Source: Mycobacteroides franklinii (GTDB lineage Bacteria; Actinomycetota; Actinomycetes; Mycobacteriales; Mycobacteriaceae). Taken from it: a stretch of DNA of 64,000 nucleotides. This document shows, in pieces, positions 53,822-62,911 of the stretch (position 1 is the first letter of the stretch; each line of letters starts with the position of its first letter). Both the position numbers and the translations under genes were made by a program. The notes beneath the pieces are model-generated. The model was not told the origin of the DNA. It saw nothing but the letters and a program-made list of their open reading frames with translations, and searched no databases. Location: positions 186,001 to 250,000 of the forward strand of contig NZ_MAFQ01000001.1 of NCBI RefSeq assembly GCF_002013895.1, given 5' to 3'.

Positions 53822-54670
53822 TTATCCGAACTGCAGCAGCGTCATGGAAGGACGGGTCCGACGCAGAAATCCGCGATCGAGACGCTTGGCGTTGACCAAC
53901 TTCCAGATTCCGCGGCCCGGATGCAGCGGGATGTCGACGGCCGCGACCACTCCTGGAATGGAGGTGAGTGCCTCGCCTTCATCGGCCGTCAACGCGAACG
54001 GCATGGGTGGAGCCACGTAGCGGTCCGACAACTTCAGGCCCTGCAGGGTGCGCTTACTGAACCAGTGCGGGATGCTGTCGAACATCATCTGCCCGCCGGG
54101 AAAACGCTTGGCGCAGGCTTCGATTAGTCCGAGTGACTCCTCGGGTTGCAGGTACATCAGTAGCCCCTCGGCCGTGATGAACGCACCACCGGAGGCGTCC
54201 ACCCGGTCCATCCAACTGAGGTCGAGGGCCGACTGCGCCAGCGTGACGATTCGCTCGTTCTGGGGTAGTAGCGCGCTGCGCAGTTCTATCACCGGTGGTA
54301 GATCGACCGAGTACCAAGTGAATTGGGCTGTGGATTTCTCGCCGCCCAATCGCCAGAAGCTGGTTTGCAGACCTTCGGCCAGGGCGACAATCGCCGTCCG
54401 GGGATGCGTCGCCAGGTACACGCGGGCCTGTGTGTCGAACGAGAGGGCCCGCAGGGCGTGACTCTGAGACGGACGCCCGAACTTGCTGTAGTCGTACTCG
54501 ATGGCATCGAAGAGCTCTGCCGCGAGCGGGTCCTTGATGAGGCCGTCCGGGCGCTTGGCCTCGGTGCCACGGTTGTGCAGCGTCCACAAGGTGGTAGCCG
54601 AGACGCCCTCGAGGTTGTCTCCGCGGATCGGCGATGAGGCGCTGGGCCGAAGAGCATCGGACTCGGTCAT
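53822..54670 (-). CDS. LCM-like methyltransferase, copy 1
   Basis: A 282-residue LCM-family methyltransferase, first gene of the operon. Same landmarks as the copy at 51888: R-P-D-G-L-I-K-D-P-L-A, I-V-A-L-A-E-G-L-Q-T-S-F-W-R, F-I-T-A-E-G-L-L-M-Y-L, S-D-R-Y-V-A-P-P-M-P-F. ATG 54670 gives family length; the frame is open further upstream but has no homology. Substrate unknown. Confidence 0.86.
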   Translation of the reverse strand: MTESDALRPSASSPIRGDNLEGVSATTLWTLHNRGTEAKRPDGLIKDPLAAELFDAIEYDYSKFGRPSQSHALRALSFDTQARVYLATHPRTAIVALAEGLQTSFWRLGGEKSTAQFTWYSVDLPPVIELRSALLPQNERIVTLAQSALDLSWMDRVDASGGAFITAEGLLMYLQPEESLGLIEACAKRFPGGQMMFDSIPHWFSKRTLQGLKLSDRYVAPPMPFALTADEGEALTSIPGVVAAVDIPLHPGRGIWKLVNAKRLDRGFLRRTRPSMTLLQFG

Positions 54671-54730
54671 GAATCCGATGCTAATGAAATGGTGCGACGA
54701 TCGGACGCCCTCTTGACTAGGCTGACCGGT

Positions 54731-54916
54731 ATGACCGATTCGAAGGGGAGCGGCGACTCGGCCGCGGACGACGCCAAGCGCAAGTTCCGCGAGGCGCTTG
54801 ACCGCAAGAACAACAAGGCCAGCGCGGCTGCCGACAACAAGGACACCGCCAGCAAGCCGACCCATGCACATGGCCGGGCCGGCTCGCATCGCGAATTCCG
54901 TCGTAAGAGCGGTTAA
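54731..54916 (+). CDS. DUF5302 family protein
   Basis: A 61-residue basic, disordered-looking protein with the actinobacterial DUF5302 pattern: D-D-A-K-R-K-F-R-E-A-L-D-R-K near the start and the ending H-R-E-F-R-R-K-S-G. ATG 54731. It converges with the acyltransferase gene so tightly that their stop codons share three bases (TTAA, 54913-54916). Confidence 0.85.
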   Translation: MTDSKGSGDSAADDAKRKFREALDRKNNKASAAADNKDTASKPTHAHGRAGSHREFRRKSG

Positions 54917-56247
54917 GCGGCCTTCTTCTGGTTCGCCAGCGCCCGGGCAGTGATCACCCCGGCCAGCACAACCACCCAGCACACCAGGCCAAAGCCCTTG
55001 AGCCCCCACACGACTGAGGCCAGCGTGAATCCGCCGGCAACCATCAGCGCCACTCCGACGACGGCGCTCCGGGCACCGGCGTGGGCGACGTGACCGCCGT
55101 CCCAACCGGGTAGGGGATTGTTCTCCAGCGGCCGCAGGGCCAGGAAGAGGCCGGTCACCAGGAGTGCCATCGTCGCGACTTGAAGCAGCGACAATGCGAT
55201 GAAATTCGGTGCGGTGGTGTCGTATCGCGGGAACCCGAGGAAGTCGAACACCAGATGCATGCCCAGCAAGGCGGGCATGTGCCAGAGGTACAGCGTCATC
55301 GCGCCGGAGTTACCGATGGCTACGGCCCACCACACCCGTGGACGCTGAGCCCACCGATTGATGGCGGGCATCGCCGCGATGGCAAGGGCGGACAAGATGA
55401 TTGCGTGCCCGGCCAGCACCAGTGACGGCGGAATCATGTTCGGCACCTTCTGGCCGGCCACCCCGACCAAGCTGATCGTGTACGGGCCGAACGTGACCAG
55501 TGCGATGTTGATGGCGAACAAGGCTGCCGCCAGCGTCAGCGCCGCCTTCTGGGTGATCAGCTGCCGGCGGTACCCCACGCCCAAAACCGCCGGCAGCAAC
55601 CACACCACGAAGTTCACGTACCCGATGCCCTTGGGCGCATCCAGGCCCAGTCGCAGCACGTCAACCGCCGCGATGCCCAGATAGATCAACGCCAGCGCGG
55701 TGAACATGGCGCGCGGCGTGGTGATCCGGGCCAGCAGCGGAACCGCGGCCAGCACCAGCACATAGGCGCCCAGGAACCACAGCAGCTGGGTGCTCACACC
55801 GGCGACCGGTTCGTAGACATGCAGCGGTAGGACCTGCCGAAGTATCAGCAGGGCCACCGCCCAGAAACCCAGGTAGTAGAACACCGGGCGGTATAGCCGC
55901 GTGCAGCGATGCATGAGCCATGATCCCCAGCTGGTGCCGGGCTTCCAGGACCCCACGCTGGCGGCGACACCGGCGAAGAAGAACAGCGGCATGATCTGGA
56001 AAACCCAGGTCAGGGCCTGGAAAATGGGCCGTCCATTGAGCAGGTTGCCCCACAGCAGCACCCCGTTGTCGATGGTGCTCACCGCCATGATGGTGTGCCC
56101 AAGAACCACGCCGACCAGCGACACGATCCGGATCACGTCAAGTGCGCGGTCACGCGTTGTCGGCGTGGCCGCATCCACCTCCTCGGCGGTGGGCAAGCCC
56201 AGCGTTGAGGCGCTTGCGCGAAGAGCATTCATCGGTGCAATCGTCAT
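54913..56247 (-). CDS. acyltransferase-3-like membrane protein
   Basis: A 444-residue protein with about eleven hydrophobic helices and the acyltransferase-3 pattern: R-A-L-D-V-I-R-I-V-S-L-V-G-V-V-L-G-H-T-I near the N-terminus with the conserved Arg and His. Members O-acylate sugars or lipids of the envelope. The extreme N-terminus (M-N-A-L-R-A-S-A-S) is encoded by a copy of the 24-bp repeat, so the true start may be the inner ATG at 56232. Confidence 0.85.
   Translation of the reverse strand: MTIAPMNALRASASTLGLPTAEEVDAATPTTRDRALDVIRIVSLVGVVLGHTIMAVSTIDNGVLLWGNLLNGRPIFQALTWVFQIMPLFFFAGVAASVGSWKPGTSWGSWLMHRCTRLYRPVFYYLGFWAVALLILRQVLPLHVYEPVAGVSTQLLWFLGAYVLVLAAVPLLARITTPRAMFTALALIYLGIAAVDVLRLGLDAPKGIGYVNFVVWLLPAVLGVGYRRQLITQKAALTLAAALFAINIALVTFGPYTISLVGVAGQKVPNMIPPSLVLAGHAIILSALAIAAMPAINRWAQRPRVWWAVAIGNSGAMTLYLWHMPALLGMHLVFDFLGFPRYDTTAPNFIALSLLQVATMALLVTGLFLALRPLENNPLPGWDGGHVAHAGARSAVVGVALMVAGGFTLASVVWGLKGFGLVCWVVVLAGVITARALANQKKAA
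56205..56228. repeat. third copy of the 24-bp repeat
   Basis: TTGAGGCGCTTGCGCGAAGA followed by GCAT, 22 of 24 positions matching the copies at 10570 and 10615. It lies inside the 5' end of the acyltransferase gene. Confidence 0.8.
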
Positions 56248-56336
56248 GCACCTAGCGTCGCCGAGTGCCGATCGTCGACACAGCGCGTCGCTACGCGATC
56301 TCGCTAGGTAATTTCCCCTGGGCCCGCCGAGTAGGG

Positions 56337-56795
56337 CTAGCCGCCGAGGGCAGCGATGAGGTCCTTGATCTTGGCGGCCTCGTCTTCGGTGACGGACTCC
56401 TCGGATTCGATGGCCGTCAGGAATCCGACCTTCAGGCCGGCACCGTTGGCGGTCTCCTGCGCGGTGAGTCGCGCGCGCCGCCGCGCGGTGTACAGGCGTT
56501 GGCCCAAGGTGGCGCTGGGGCTGTTGGCGGCGGCCTTCATCAGGTCGTCGTACCGGTGGCGCACTCCGCTCAGTGCGACGATCACCGAGGGTGTCACCCG
56601 GCTGCGTCCGGCGGCCTTCGAGATCGCGCCCTCGAGCTTGCGCAACCCGCTGAGTACGACGGCGACACGTTCGCCGTACTCGGGGTCGGTGGGTTCAGGC
56701 AAGGTGTCGATGGCGGACGAGTACATGTGCACTGCCGCATCGACGAGGCTGACAATGACTGGGGCTTCTCCGTCATCCGGCACGACTTCAGGCAC
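56337..56795 (-). CDS. XRE-type HTH domain protein
   Basis: A 152-residue protein. The C-terminal 55 residues form a helix-turn-helix of the XRE kind (L-G-Q-R-L-Y-T-A-R-R-R-A-R-L-T-A-Q-E-T-A-N, then G-L-K-V-G-F-L-T-A-I-E-S-E). The N-terminal part is helical and unrecognised. GTG 56795 follows AAGGAG at ten bases; the longer frame is unlikely. Probably a DNA-binding regulator; targets unknown. Confidence 0.78.
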   Translation of the reverse strand: MPEVVPDDGEAPVIVSLVDAAVHMYSSAIDTLPEPTDPEYGERVAVVLSGLRKLEGAISKAAGRSRVTPSVIVALSGVRHRYDDLMKAAANSPSATLGQRLYTARRRARLTAQETANGAGLKVGFLTAIESEESVTEDEAAKIKDLIAALGG

Positions 56796-56963
56796 GACCC
56801 ATCGACTCCTTCTGAAAAGACCGGTTACGACCCCGAAGTAGGCGGGGGTCGCCGCCAACTTAGCGTCGATCGACGGCCCGGAACAACCCCCATCTGATGA
56901 ATAGTTTTTGTCCAGGACGTCTATTTCGCTCGGCCGGGGCAGGCGCGAACTGTGCTGTGCTAC

Positions 56964-58214
56964 CTATATTTTCGGTACCGAACCTGTGGTCATGGGGTCC
57001 TTCGGCAACAGCTCTTGATTAGCCGGTGGTCCCACTTCTCGGCGCGGCCGCTCCTGCCAGATGACGGCGACCAGACACAGTGCCGCCAGGGCGGCCACTG
57101 CGAGCGCGAAGGTGACGCCCGCGGTGCGCAAGCCCCACGCCTGGGCGGCGAGGCCCTCGCCGATGACCGGTAGGGCGATTCCGATATAGGCGACAACGAA
57201 GTAGCTGGAGGTGACCTCGGCGCGATTGTCTTCGGGGGTCCGGTCGGCGATCGAAGCCAGTCCCCGACTGAAGCTGATGCCCTGCCCGACGCCGACCACC
57301 AACGCACTGGCCAGGTACCAGGGCAGGGAAGAAGCGTGCAGGGCCACCACCACGAGCAGCATTCCGGTCAGCAGAATCGCGCAGCCGATGATCAATGCCT
57401 TCGCGGCTGGTACCTGTCGGGTGAGAACCTGTGCCACACAAGAAGATCCGAATGTCAGAAACACACTTGCCCCGGCGACCGCATGGTTGTCGATGCCGAG
57501 TACTCCGGAGAGGAATCCGGGTGCCACCGCCGTGAAAGATCCCAGTGCCGCGAAACCGGCGAAGCCCGCCGTCGCCGCGGCCGCGAACGTCACGCGCACC
57601 TGGGGAGGTAGCGAAAGACGTTGCATACCAAGCTTTCCGTGCCTCGGTGCGGTCTCCGGTGCGAAGAGTAGGGCTATCACGGCGATCGATACGAGCCCGA
57701 TGTGCACGATGAACGCCAGCCGCGTGGGCCAGGGCGCGTACTGGACGAGGATCCCGGCCACCAACGGGCCGAGTCCGAGGCCGCCAGTGTTGGCAACCGT
57801 GGCCACCGCGGCTGCCCGTCCCCGCCACCGCTCGGGCGCCGCCTCGATGACGGCGACGGTAGCCGCACCGGTGAAAAAGCCCGCCGACAGCCCCGAGACG
57901 ATTCGTGCGATCAGCAGCACCGGAACCGAATCGACGAACAGGAATATGGCCGAGCTGAGGATGGCGAATCCGGCGCCCGTCAGCAGCAGGGGGCGGCGGC
58001 CAAGAACATCGGACCAGCCGCCGAACATCAGCAGCGCGAACAGCACTCCGGCGGCGTAGGTGGCGTACACGACCGTCGTGGTGAGCACCGAAAAATGCAT
58101 CTGCTGCGAGTACAGCGCGTACATCGGAGTCGGCATGGTGGTGCCGATCATGACTGCGGAGAAGCTGAACGCCAGTAGGACGAAGGCGGCCGAACGGCGC
58201 AGACGGGCAATCAC
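56964..58214 (-). CDS. MFS transporter
   Basis: A 416-residue 12-helix transporter with motif A variant F-G-G-W-S-D-V-L-G-R-R-P-L after helix 2 and G-A-A-T-V-A-V-I-E-A near helix 4. It resembles drug-efflux MFS pumps of the DHA1 type. GTG 58214 is the start by family length. No regulator directly adjoins. Substrate unknown. Confidence 0.87.
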   Translation of the reverse strand: MIARLRRSAAFVLLAFSFSAVMIGTTMPTPMYALYSQQMHFSVLTTTVVYATYAAGVLFALLMFGGWSDVLGRRPLLLTGAGFAILSSAIFLFVDSVPVLLIARIVSGLSAGFFTGAATVAVIEAAPERWRGRAAAVATVANTGGLGLGPLVAGILVQYAPWPTRLAFIVHIGLVSIAVIALLFAPETAPRHGKLGMQRLSLPPQVRVTFAAAATAGFAGFAALGSFTAVAPGFLSGVLGIDNHAVAGASVFLTFGSSCVAQVLTRQVPAAKALIIGCAILLTGMLLVVVALHASSLPWYLASALVVGVGQGISFSRGLASIADRTPEDNRAEVTSSYFVVAYIGIALPVIGEGLAAQAWGLRTAGVTFALAVAALAALCLVAVIWQERPRREVGPPANQELLPKDPMTTGSVPKI

Positions 58215-58367
58215 AACCCAATGTAAGTCGCAGACGGTGCGAGGTTGTTCCCGCGAGATGACATACACGTGGGTGATTGCTGCACGAAGACACGTGTGAA
58301 TGCCATCTTGGCGCCGCGGCGCCTATGGGAAAACAAAGCGGGGCAGTGCTTTCCGCTGGGCGTTCTC

Positions 58368-59396
58368 TTACGCCTCTTTGCGCAACGGTTCGTCCCCGTA
58401 TTGCTGGTTGACCGCGCGCAGGAATTTCTCGGCGTCGGTTGGCTCCAGGGGCGGCAGGTTGATCGTTTCGCTGACGATGCCGTGCGGCAAGCGTGGCTCT
58501 GAGCCCACGTCGGGAATGAAGTTCTTCAGGGCGCCGTCGGTGAAGGGCACGCCGGACTTCACCTGGTTGTTGGAGACCAGATCGAATGCCCGGGTCATCG
58601 CGTCTTGGGATTCTTCGGGCAGTCCCGCCTTGATCGCGGCGATCTCGGTGGCGGACTTACCGTCGAAGGATTGTGCGAACTCGTACAGGTATTGCAGCTG
58701 GTTCGACGGAATGGTGACGCTCTTGCCGGCCGCGAGATCCTTGAGCTGGCGATCGTCCAGGAGCGATGCCGCATGGACTCGGTTGAGCACGGATTGATCT
58801 CGCGTGGCGTCGCCTTGGAAATGGGCTCCATCCCGGTTTCCCTGCGCAGAGGTCAGTCCGCTGAAGGGGTTGAACGAGGCTGCCAGCGCATTGCAAATAT
58901 CGTCGATCTGTTGTTGCGCTTCCAGCTCGGCGCCCCACCACTTGTCGTAGGCCTTGCGCATCATCCGCGTGAACTTGGCGGCGTACTGATTGCCCTTGTC
59001 GATGGTTTCCGCGCTGGCCTGGGGCTGCATGATCCACGTGACAGTGAGGTCTTCGGCCACGGTGTAGCCATGGTCGATGGCCTCGTTGTACAGGTCGACG
59101 GCTTCGCGGCGATATTCGATCGACTGAAATTCCAGCGTGACCAGAGCCTTCGGGGCGTCATCGAGCAATATCTGGGTGGCCAGGTAGATCGTCTTCTCGT
59201 CGTTGGCGGCGGTGTCCTGGATCGCCCGGGCGGTTTCGCCGTCCCAGGGTAGGCCGCCGGGCCTGTCGATCGAGTGCTTGTAGTCCTGCGCGCGGTGCTG
59301 CATCTCGGCGGCGGCGAGCATCGCCTGGCGCAACGGCACGATCGACTGTTCGGGGTGGTTGGTGAGCAACCTTCTGGCTGAGTACTCCGATTTCAT
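58368..59396 (-). CDS. type VII secretion-associated TPR-region-like protein, C-terminally short
   Basis: A 342-residue helical protein. The segment A-G-K-S-V-T-I-P-S-N-Q-L-Q-Y-L-Y-E-F-A-Q-S-F-D-G-K-S-A-T-E-I-A resembles the TPR-repeat region of large mycobacterial ESX-associated proteins, which are, from memory, about twice this length. Its ATG overlaps the preceding EspC-like gene by four bases. Here the frame ends about 60 residues after that segment, so it may be truncated. The 153 bp downstream show no continuation that I can see. Confidence 0.68.
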   Translation of the reverse strand: MKSEYSARRLLTNHPEQSIVPLRQAMLAAAEMQHRAQDYKHSIDRPGGLPWDGETARAIQDTAANDEKTIYLATQILLDDAPKALVTLEFQSIEYRREAVDLYNEAIDHGYTVAEDLTVTWIMQPQASAETIDKGNQYAAKFTRMMRKAYDKWWGAELEAQQQIDDICNALAASFNPFSGLTSAQGNRDGAHFQGDATRDQSVLNRVHAASLLDDRQLKDLAAGKSVTIPSNQLQYLYEFAQSFDGKSATEIAAIKAGLPEESQDAMTRAFDLVSNNQVKSGVPFTDGALKNFIPDVGSEPRLPHGIVSETINLPPLEPTDAEKFLRAVNQQYGDEPLRKEA

Positions 59397-59686
59397 CGCG
59401 GCCTCGACAATGACGCGGCCGAAAGGATGGTCTGCCGTACGTACTCTTCGGTGTCCCCGAACCGGGTTTGCGCCTGCTCGGACAGGTCGGCCATGTTGAC
59501 GCAGCGTGCCGCGAACATGCGTTGCAGCTCGGGAATGACCTCAGTGACCAGTCGCCTGACTGCTGTCAGCGATGGGGCATCCCCCGCTTCAACCCTGGTT
59601 GGATTGGCGGCCCGGTTACAGAGCTTTTGGGCCTGTTCTCTTAATTCCGGCGACAGCTTGCGCAACGCCTCTAGATCAACGTCCAA
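59393..59686 (-). CDS. small helical EspC-like protein
   Basis: A 97-residue helical protein, starting with TTG at 59686 for lack of a better codon. It has the helix-turn-helix layout of ESX-associated EspC-type proteins (L-E-A-L-R-K-L-S-P-E-L, then T-E-V-I-P-E-L-Q-R-M-F). No clear YxxxD/E motif (E-E-Y-V-R-Q-T). It is coupled to the gene at 58368, a standard pair arrangement. Confidence 0.62.
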   Translation of the reverse strand: MDVDLEALRKLSPELREQAQKLCNRAANPTRVEAGDAPSLTAVRRLVTEVIPELQRMFAARCVNMADLSEQAQTRFGDTEEYVRQTILSAASLSRPR

Positions 59687-60188
59687 TTGGCCTGACAGCG
59701 GCTGCCTCCCCGAGCGTGGCGATCTTGGTTGCCCAAGTTGCCGTAGCGTAGCACCGCTGAGGTTGTCAAAGTTCAGAAGGAAGGAATGTCACATCGGCGA
59801 GATTGCGGCCAGTGCAAGACCCGGACGCCGATGTGTGTTGCTGGCGGAGAATCTGCCGACGTTGTTGATAGAACTGCCCCCCATCAGCACCTGGTCGTTT
59901 AAAACAGGTAGTCCGCTAGACGAATCTGATCACCGGTGAATGGCGCAGCGTATAGCGTGAGATGAATGCATCCGGCACTGGAGTGGAGAGCCAAGCCCGT
60001 CGCTTTGTATACGCAACTGCCCCTGGCCAAAGAGTTGCTCGATTTAGCTATCGACGCTCGTCGAGACGCCTCGGCATCGTCGTGATCCACTCTGAATGTG
60101 ATCCGGAATCGTTTGTGGCCCCATCATGTGGTGGCTACCCGGGCCCAGCCTGAGTTAAGAACGTAGATCTCTCGGAAGGAATGTCACA
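59687..60188. other. 502-bp spacer holding the gene remnant
   Basis: Besides the remnant, a 39-codon frame at 59966-60085 (start M-H-P-A-L-E-W) is open but has no ribosome binding site and no family I know; I do not call it a gene. The rest shows nothing I can name. Confidence 0.5.
59778..59895 (+). pseudogene. decayed partial duplicate of the HhH-GPD gene 5' end
   Basis: This stretch aligns with 60175-60289 from the ribosome binding site onward: GGAAGGAATGTCAC, then GGCGAGATTGC, then GCAAGACCCGG, GCCGATG, TTGCTGG, GGAGAATC, TTGATAG occur in both, in the same order and spacing. It has a one-base change in spacing at the start codon and a two-base insertion after GCCGATG, so it cannot encode the protein. 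About 40 codons survive; the rest of 59896-60140 shows no further match. Confidence 0.8.
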
Positions 60189-60773
60189 GTGGCGAGATTG
60201 CAGCTAGCGCAAGACCCGGCCGCCGATGAGTTGCTGGAGGAGAATCCGCTGGCGCTTTTGATAGCGATGCTTCTTGACCAGCAGATTCCGATGGAGGTCG
60301 CGTTCGCGGGACCCAAGAAGATTGCGGACCGGATCGGCGGCATCGACGCGCACCAGATCGCCGAATACGACCCAGACAAGTTCGTGGCTCTGTGTTCGGA
60401 ACGCCCCGCCATACATCGGTTCCCCGGCTCGATGGCCAAGCGTGTTCAGGTGCTCGCGCAGGAGATTGTCGACGAGTACGACGGCCGCGCCGAGAACATC
60501 TGGAAGGCCGGAGATCCGAACGGGGCCGAGCTGCTCAAGCGGCTCAAGGCGCTTCCCGGTTTTGGGGAGCAGAAGGCCAAGATCTTCGTGGCGCTGCTGG
60601 GCAAACAGTATGGCGTTGAGCCGAAGGACTGGCGCAAGGCCGCTGGAAACTACGGCGAGAAAGGCACGCATCTTTCGGTAGCGGATGTTGTCGACGCCGA
60701 ATCGTTGGGCCTGGTGCGCGCTCACAAAAAGGAAATGAAGGCTGCGGCCAAAGCAAAGGCGGCCAAGGCATAA
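60189..60773 (+). CDS. HhH-GPD-type base excision repair protein (Rv1156-like)
   Basis: A 194-residue protein with the HhH-GPD fold: L-L-D-Q-Q-I-P-M-E-V-A-F near residue 30 and the helix-hairpin-helix L-K-A-L-P-G-F-G-E-Q-K-A-K-I near 120. It lacks the C-terminal iron-sulfur cysteines of EndoIII. It probably recognises damaged bases. GTG 60189 follows AAGGAA. The tail is Lys/Ala-rich. A decayed copy of its 5' end lies 400 bp upstream. Confidence 0.87.
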   Translation: MARLQLAQDPAADELLEENPLALLIAMLLDQQIPMEVAFAGPKKIADRIGGIDAHQIAEYDPDKFVALCSERPAIHRFPGSMAKRVQVLAQEIVDEYDGRAENIWKAGDPNGAELLKRLKALPGFGEQKAKIFVALLGKQYGVEPKDWRKAAGNYGEKGTHLSVADVVDAESLGLVRAHKKEMKAAAKAKAAKA

Positions 60774-60805
60774 GCCCTGACCGCCTTGCTCGTGTGCCGA
60801 GTGAA

Positions 60806-61504
60806 CTACGGCAGCGCTGCGAACATCGGTGCCGACGGGACCAGGCCGGCGCCGGGGGTGGCGGCGGTGGCGGCGGGCAATCCGGCAACGGGAGCCGCTG
60901 CCGCGGCGGGGATTCCGTTGACCAGCGCCGGTGGGATCAGCGTCTGCTGCACGCCCGCGGGCAGCAGCTTGGGCAGGTTGGTGGCCCACAGATCCACGGT
61001 CTGGGTGACACCCTCTGCGCCCGGGATCTGCGAGACACCGGGGACATTGCTGACGGCGGGAACCGACGCCGGGGACAGTGCCTGAGCCGCTGCCGGCGTC
61101 AGCGCTTCAGCGGCGGCCGGAGTCAGTGCGCCGGGAACGGCCGGGACGGCAGGTGCCGCACCCGGAGCCGGTGCGACCGCCGGAGCGGCCGGGGTGACGC
61201 CGGGCACGGCCGGTGCTGCGGGAGTGGCGCCGGGCAGAGCAGGCGCGGCCGGGGTGACGCCAGGTAGAGCAGGCGCGGCCGGGGTGACAGCAGGCAGCGC
61301 AGGTGCTGCCGGCGAGGCGACTGTCGCAGGCGCATTGCCGAAGCCCGAAGCGGCCTGGCCCAGGATCGCGGCCGGGTTGGTCGGGTTCGGCGCGGGGGCC
61401 GGGATGGGGTCAGCGCTGGCGGTCGACGCCAGGCCCAGCGCCAGGCCGGCCGACGCGAAGGCCGCGATCGACGCGCCCATGAAGACGTTGGTGATCCGTG
61501 ACAT
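60806..61504 (-). CDS. Ala/Pro-rich secreted protein (Rv1158c-like)
   Basis: A 232-residue protein with a signal peptide (residues 1-31, T-A-S-A cleavage) and a mature part dominated by Ala, Pro and Val. At least three near-identical ten-residue units of the form P-A-A-P-A-L-P-G-V-T lie at about 65-105 (30-bp DNA repeats around 61190-61310). It ends in a more complex region with W-A-T-N-L-P-K-L-L-P. It diverges from pimE, as Rv1158c does. Function unknown; wall-associated or secreted. Confidence 0.78.
   Translation of the reverse strand: MSRITNVFMGASIAAFASAGLALGLASTASADPIPAPAPNPTNPAAILGQAASGFGNAPATVASPAAPALPAVTPAAPALPGVTPAAPALPGATPAAPAVPGVTPAAPAVAPAPGAAPAVPAVPGALTPAAAEALTPAAAQALSPASVPAVSNVPGVSQIPGAEGVTQTVDLWATNLPKLLPAGVQQTLIPPALVNGIPAAAAAPVAGLPAATAATPGAGLVPSAPMFAALP
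61190..61310. repeat. tandem 30-bp repeats within the Ala/Pro-rich gene
   Basis: Four imperfect 30-bp units containing GCGGCCGGGGTGACGCC or close variants, in frame with the encoded ten-residue repeat. Such arrays vary in copy number between strains. Confidence 0.75.
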
Positions 61505-61621
61505 ATTGAACTCCAATGCTGTTTCGCTAGAGGTGATTACTGGTGTTAAACGCCAAGGTAATCCGTTACGCGTGTTACTCAAGTGACGCGTGTGGTGTAG
61601 ACGGAACCGTTACCAAAACGA

Positions 61622-62869
61622 GTGAGCGAGGTTATCGAAACCCCGATGAGAACAGAGCCGACCAGGGCAAATGACGAGCTGCTGGTTCCGACACGCGGCG
61701 CGTCGGCGTGGCGCCGTGTCCGCGACTGGGGTCCGTGGGTGCTCGCGCTGAGTGTCGCGGTGCGCCTCGCGTGGGCATACCTGACGCCGCACGGTGCCGA
61801 CCTGGTCGATCTGCACGTGTACGTCAGCGGTCCGGCCACGCTGGGGCACGGAAATCTCTACGAATTCACCTATCCGGACAAAACGCCCGACTTTCCGCTG
61901 CCGTTCACCTATCCACCCTTCGCGGCCGTGGTGTTCTGGCCGCTGCACCTGATTCCCTTCACCCTGCTCGGGCTGTGCTGGATTCTGGGCACCATTGCCG
62001 CGCTGTACGCGGTGGTTCGGCTCAGTCAGCGGCTACTCGGATTCAACGACCCGCGTGGTGCCGCCGTGTGGACCGCGGTGACGATGTGGACCGAACCAGT
62101 GCGCTCCACCCTGGACTACGGGCAGATCAACGTGCTGTTGATGCTGCTGATCTTGTTGGCGGTGACGTCATCACGCTGGTGGGTCTCGGGAACGTTGGTG
62201 GGACTTGCGGGCGGGGTGAAGCTGACCCCGTTGGTTAGTGGGCTCTACTTCCTGGGCGCGCGACGGTGGGCGACCGCCATCTGGGCAGGCGTGGTCTTCC
62301 TGCTGACTGTCGCGATCGGCATCGCCGTAGTCGGGGGGCAGGGGCGCTTTTACTTCACCGATCTATTGGGCAAGCCGGACCGGATCGGGCCGATTGCCAC
62401 CGTGTTCAACCAGTCGTGGCGAGGCGGAATCTCCAGGATCCTGGGACACGACGCCGGGTCTGGTGCGCTCGTGCTGTTCGCCTACGCGGTCACCGCCGTA
62501 CTGGCCTTCTTGGCATGGCGCGCGGTAGACGACAGATTGGGGAAGATCTGCGTGGTGGAGATGTTCGGCCTGCTCATCTCGCCCATCTCGTGGACGCACC
62601 ATTGGGTCTGGATGGTTCCGTTCATGGTGTGGCTGCTGCACGGACCATGGCGAGAAAAATTGGGCGCGAAGGTTTTTGGGTACGGATGGCTGGTGCTGTT
62701 GTTGATCGGGGTGCCCTGGCTGCTCAGCTTCGCCCAGCCCGACATCTGGCGCATTGACCGGCCGTGGCCGCTGGCCTGGGCCGGGCTGGTGGACATCGCG
62801 GTCGCCATGGCAACGTTGACCTGGATGGCGGTGGTGGGCTGGCGAACGGAGTCGATCGAGCCGTACTAG
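61622..62869 (+). CDS. pimE: polyprenol-phosphate-mannose-dependent alpha-(1-2)-mannosyltransferase (GT87)
   Basis: A 415-residue polytopic GT-C enzyme with about ten helices. The first external loop has V-D-L-H-V-Y and later [12 protein letters not shown], typical of GT87; the Asp in D-L-H-V-Y (D63) is the likely catalytic residue. PimE adds the fifth mannose to phosphatidylinositol mannosides at the plasma membrane. The neighbours (HhH-GPD gene and Ala/Pro-rich secreted gene) match the Rv1156-Rv1159 order, which supports pimE over other GT87 paralogues. Confidence 0.88.
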   Translation: MSEVIETPMRTEPTRANDELLVPTRGASAWRRVRDWGPWVLALSVAVRLAWAYLTPHGADLVDLHVYVSGPATLGHGNLYEFTYPDKTPDFPLPFTYPPFAAVVFWPLHLIPFTLLGLCWILGTIAALYAVVRLSQRLLGFNDPRGAAVWTAVTMWTEPVRSTLDYGQINVLLMLLILLAVTSSRWWVSGTLVGLAGGVKLTPLVSGLYFLGARRWATAIWAGVVFLLTVAIGIAVVGGQGRFYFTDLLGKPDRIGPIATVFNQSWRGGISRILGHDAGSGALVLFAYAVTAVLAFLAWRAVDDRLGKICVVEMFGLLISPISWTHHWVWMVPFMVWLLHGPWREKLGAKVFGYGWLVLLLIGVPWLLSFAQPDIWRIDRPWPLAWAGLVDIAVAMATLTWMAVVGWRTESIEPY

Positions 62870-62911
62870 ACGCATTGCGGAGCGGTAGGCCCGGTCGGCT
62901 ACCGTGGCGCC

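Noticed and set aside
59899..60090. Small leftward frame in the spacer before the HhH-GPD gene
   Set aside because: No ribosome binding site, no recognisable protein pattern, and it lies beside a decayed duplicate.
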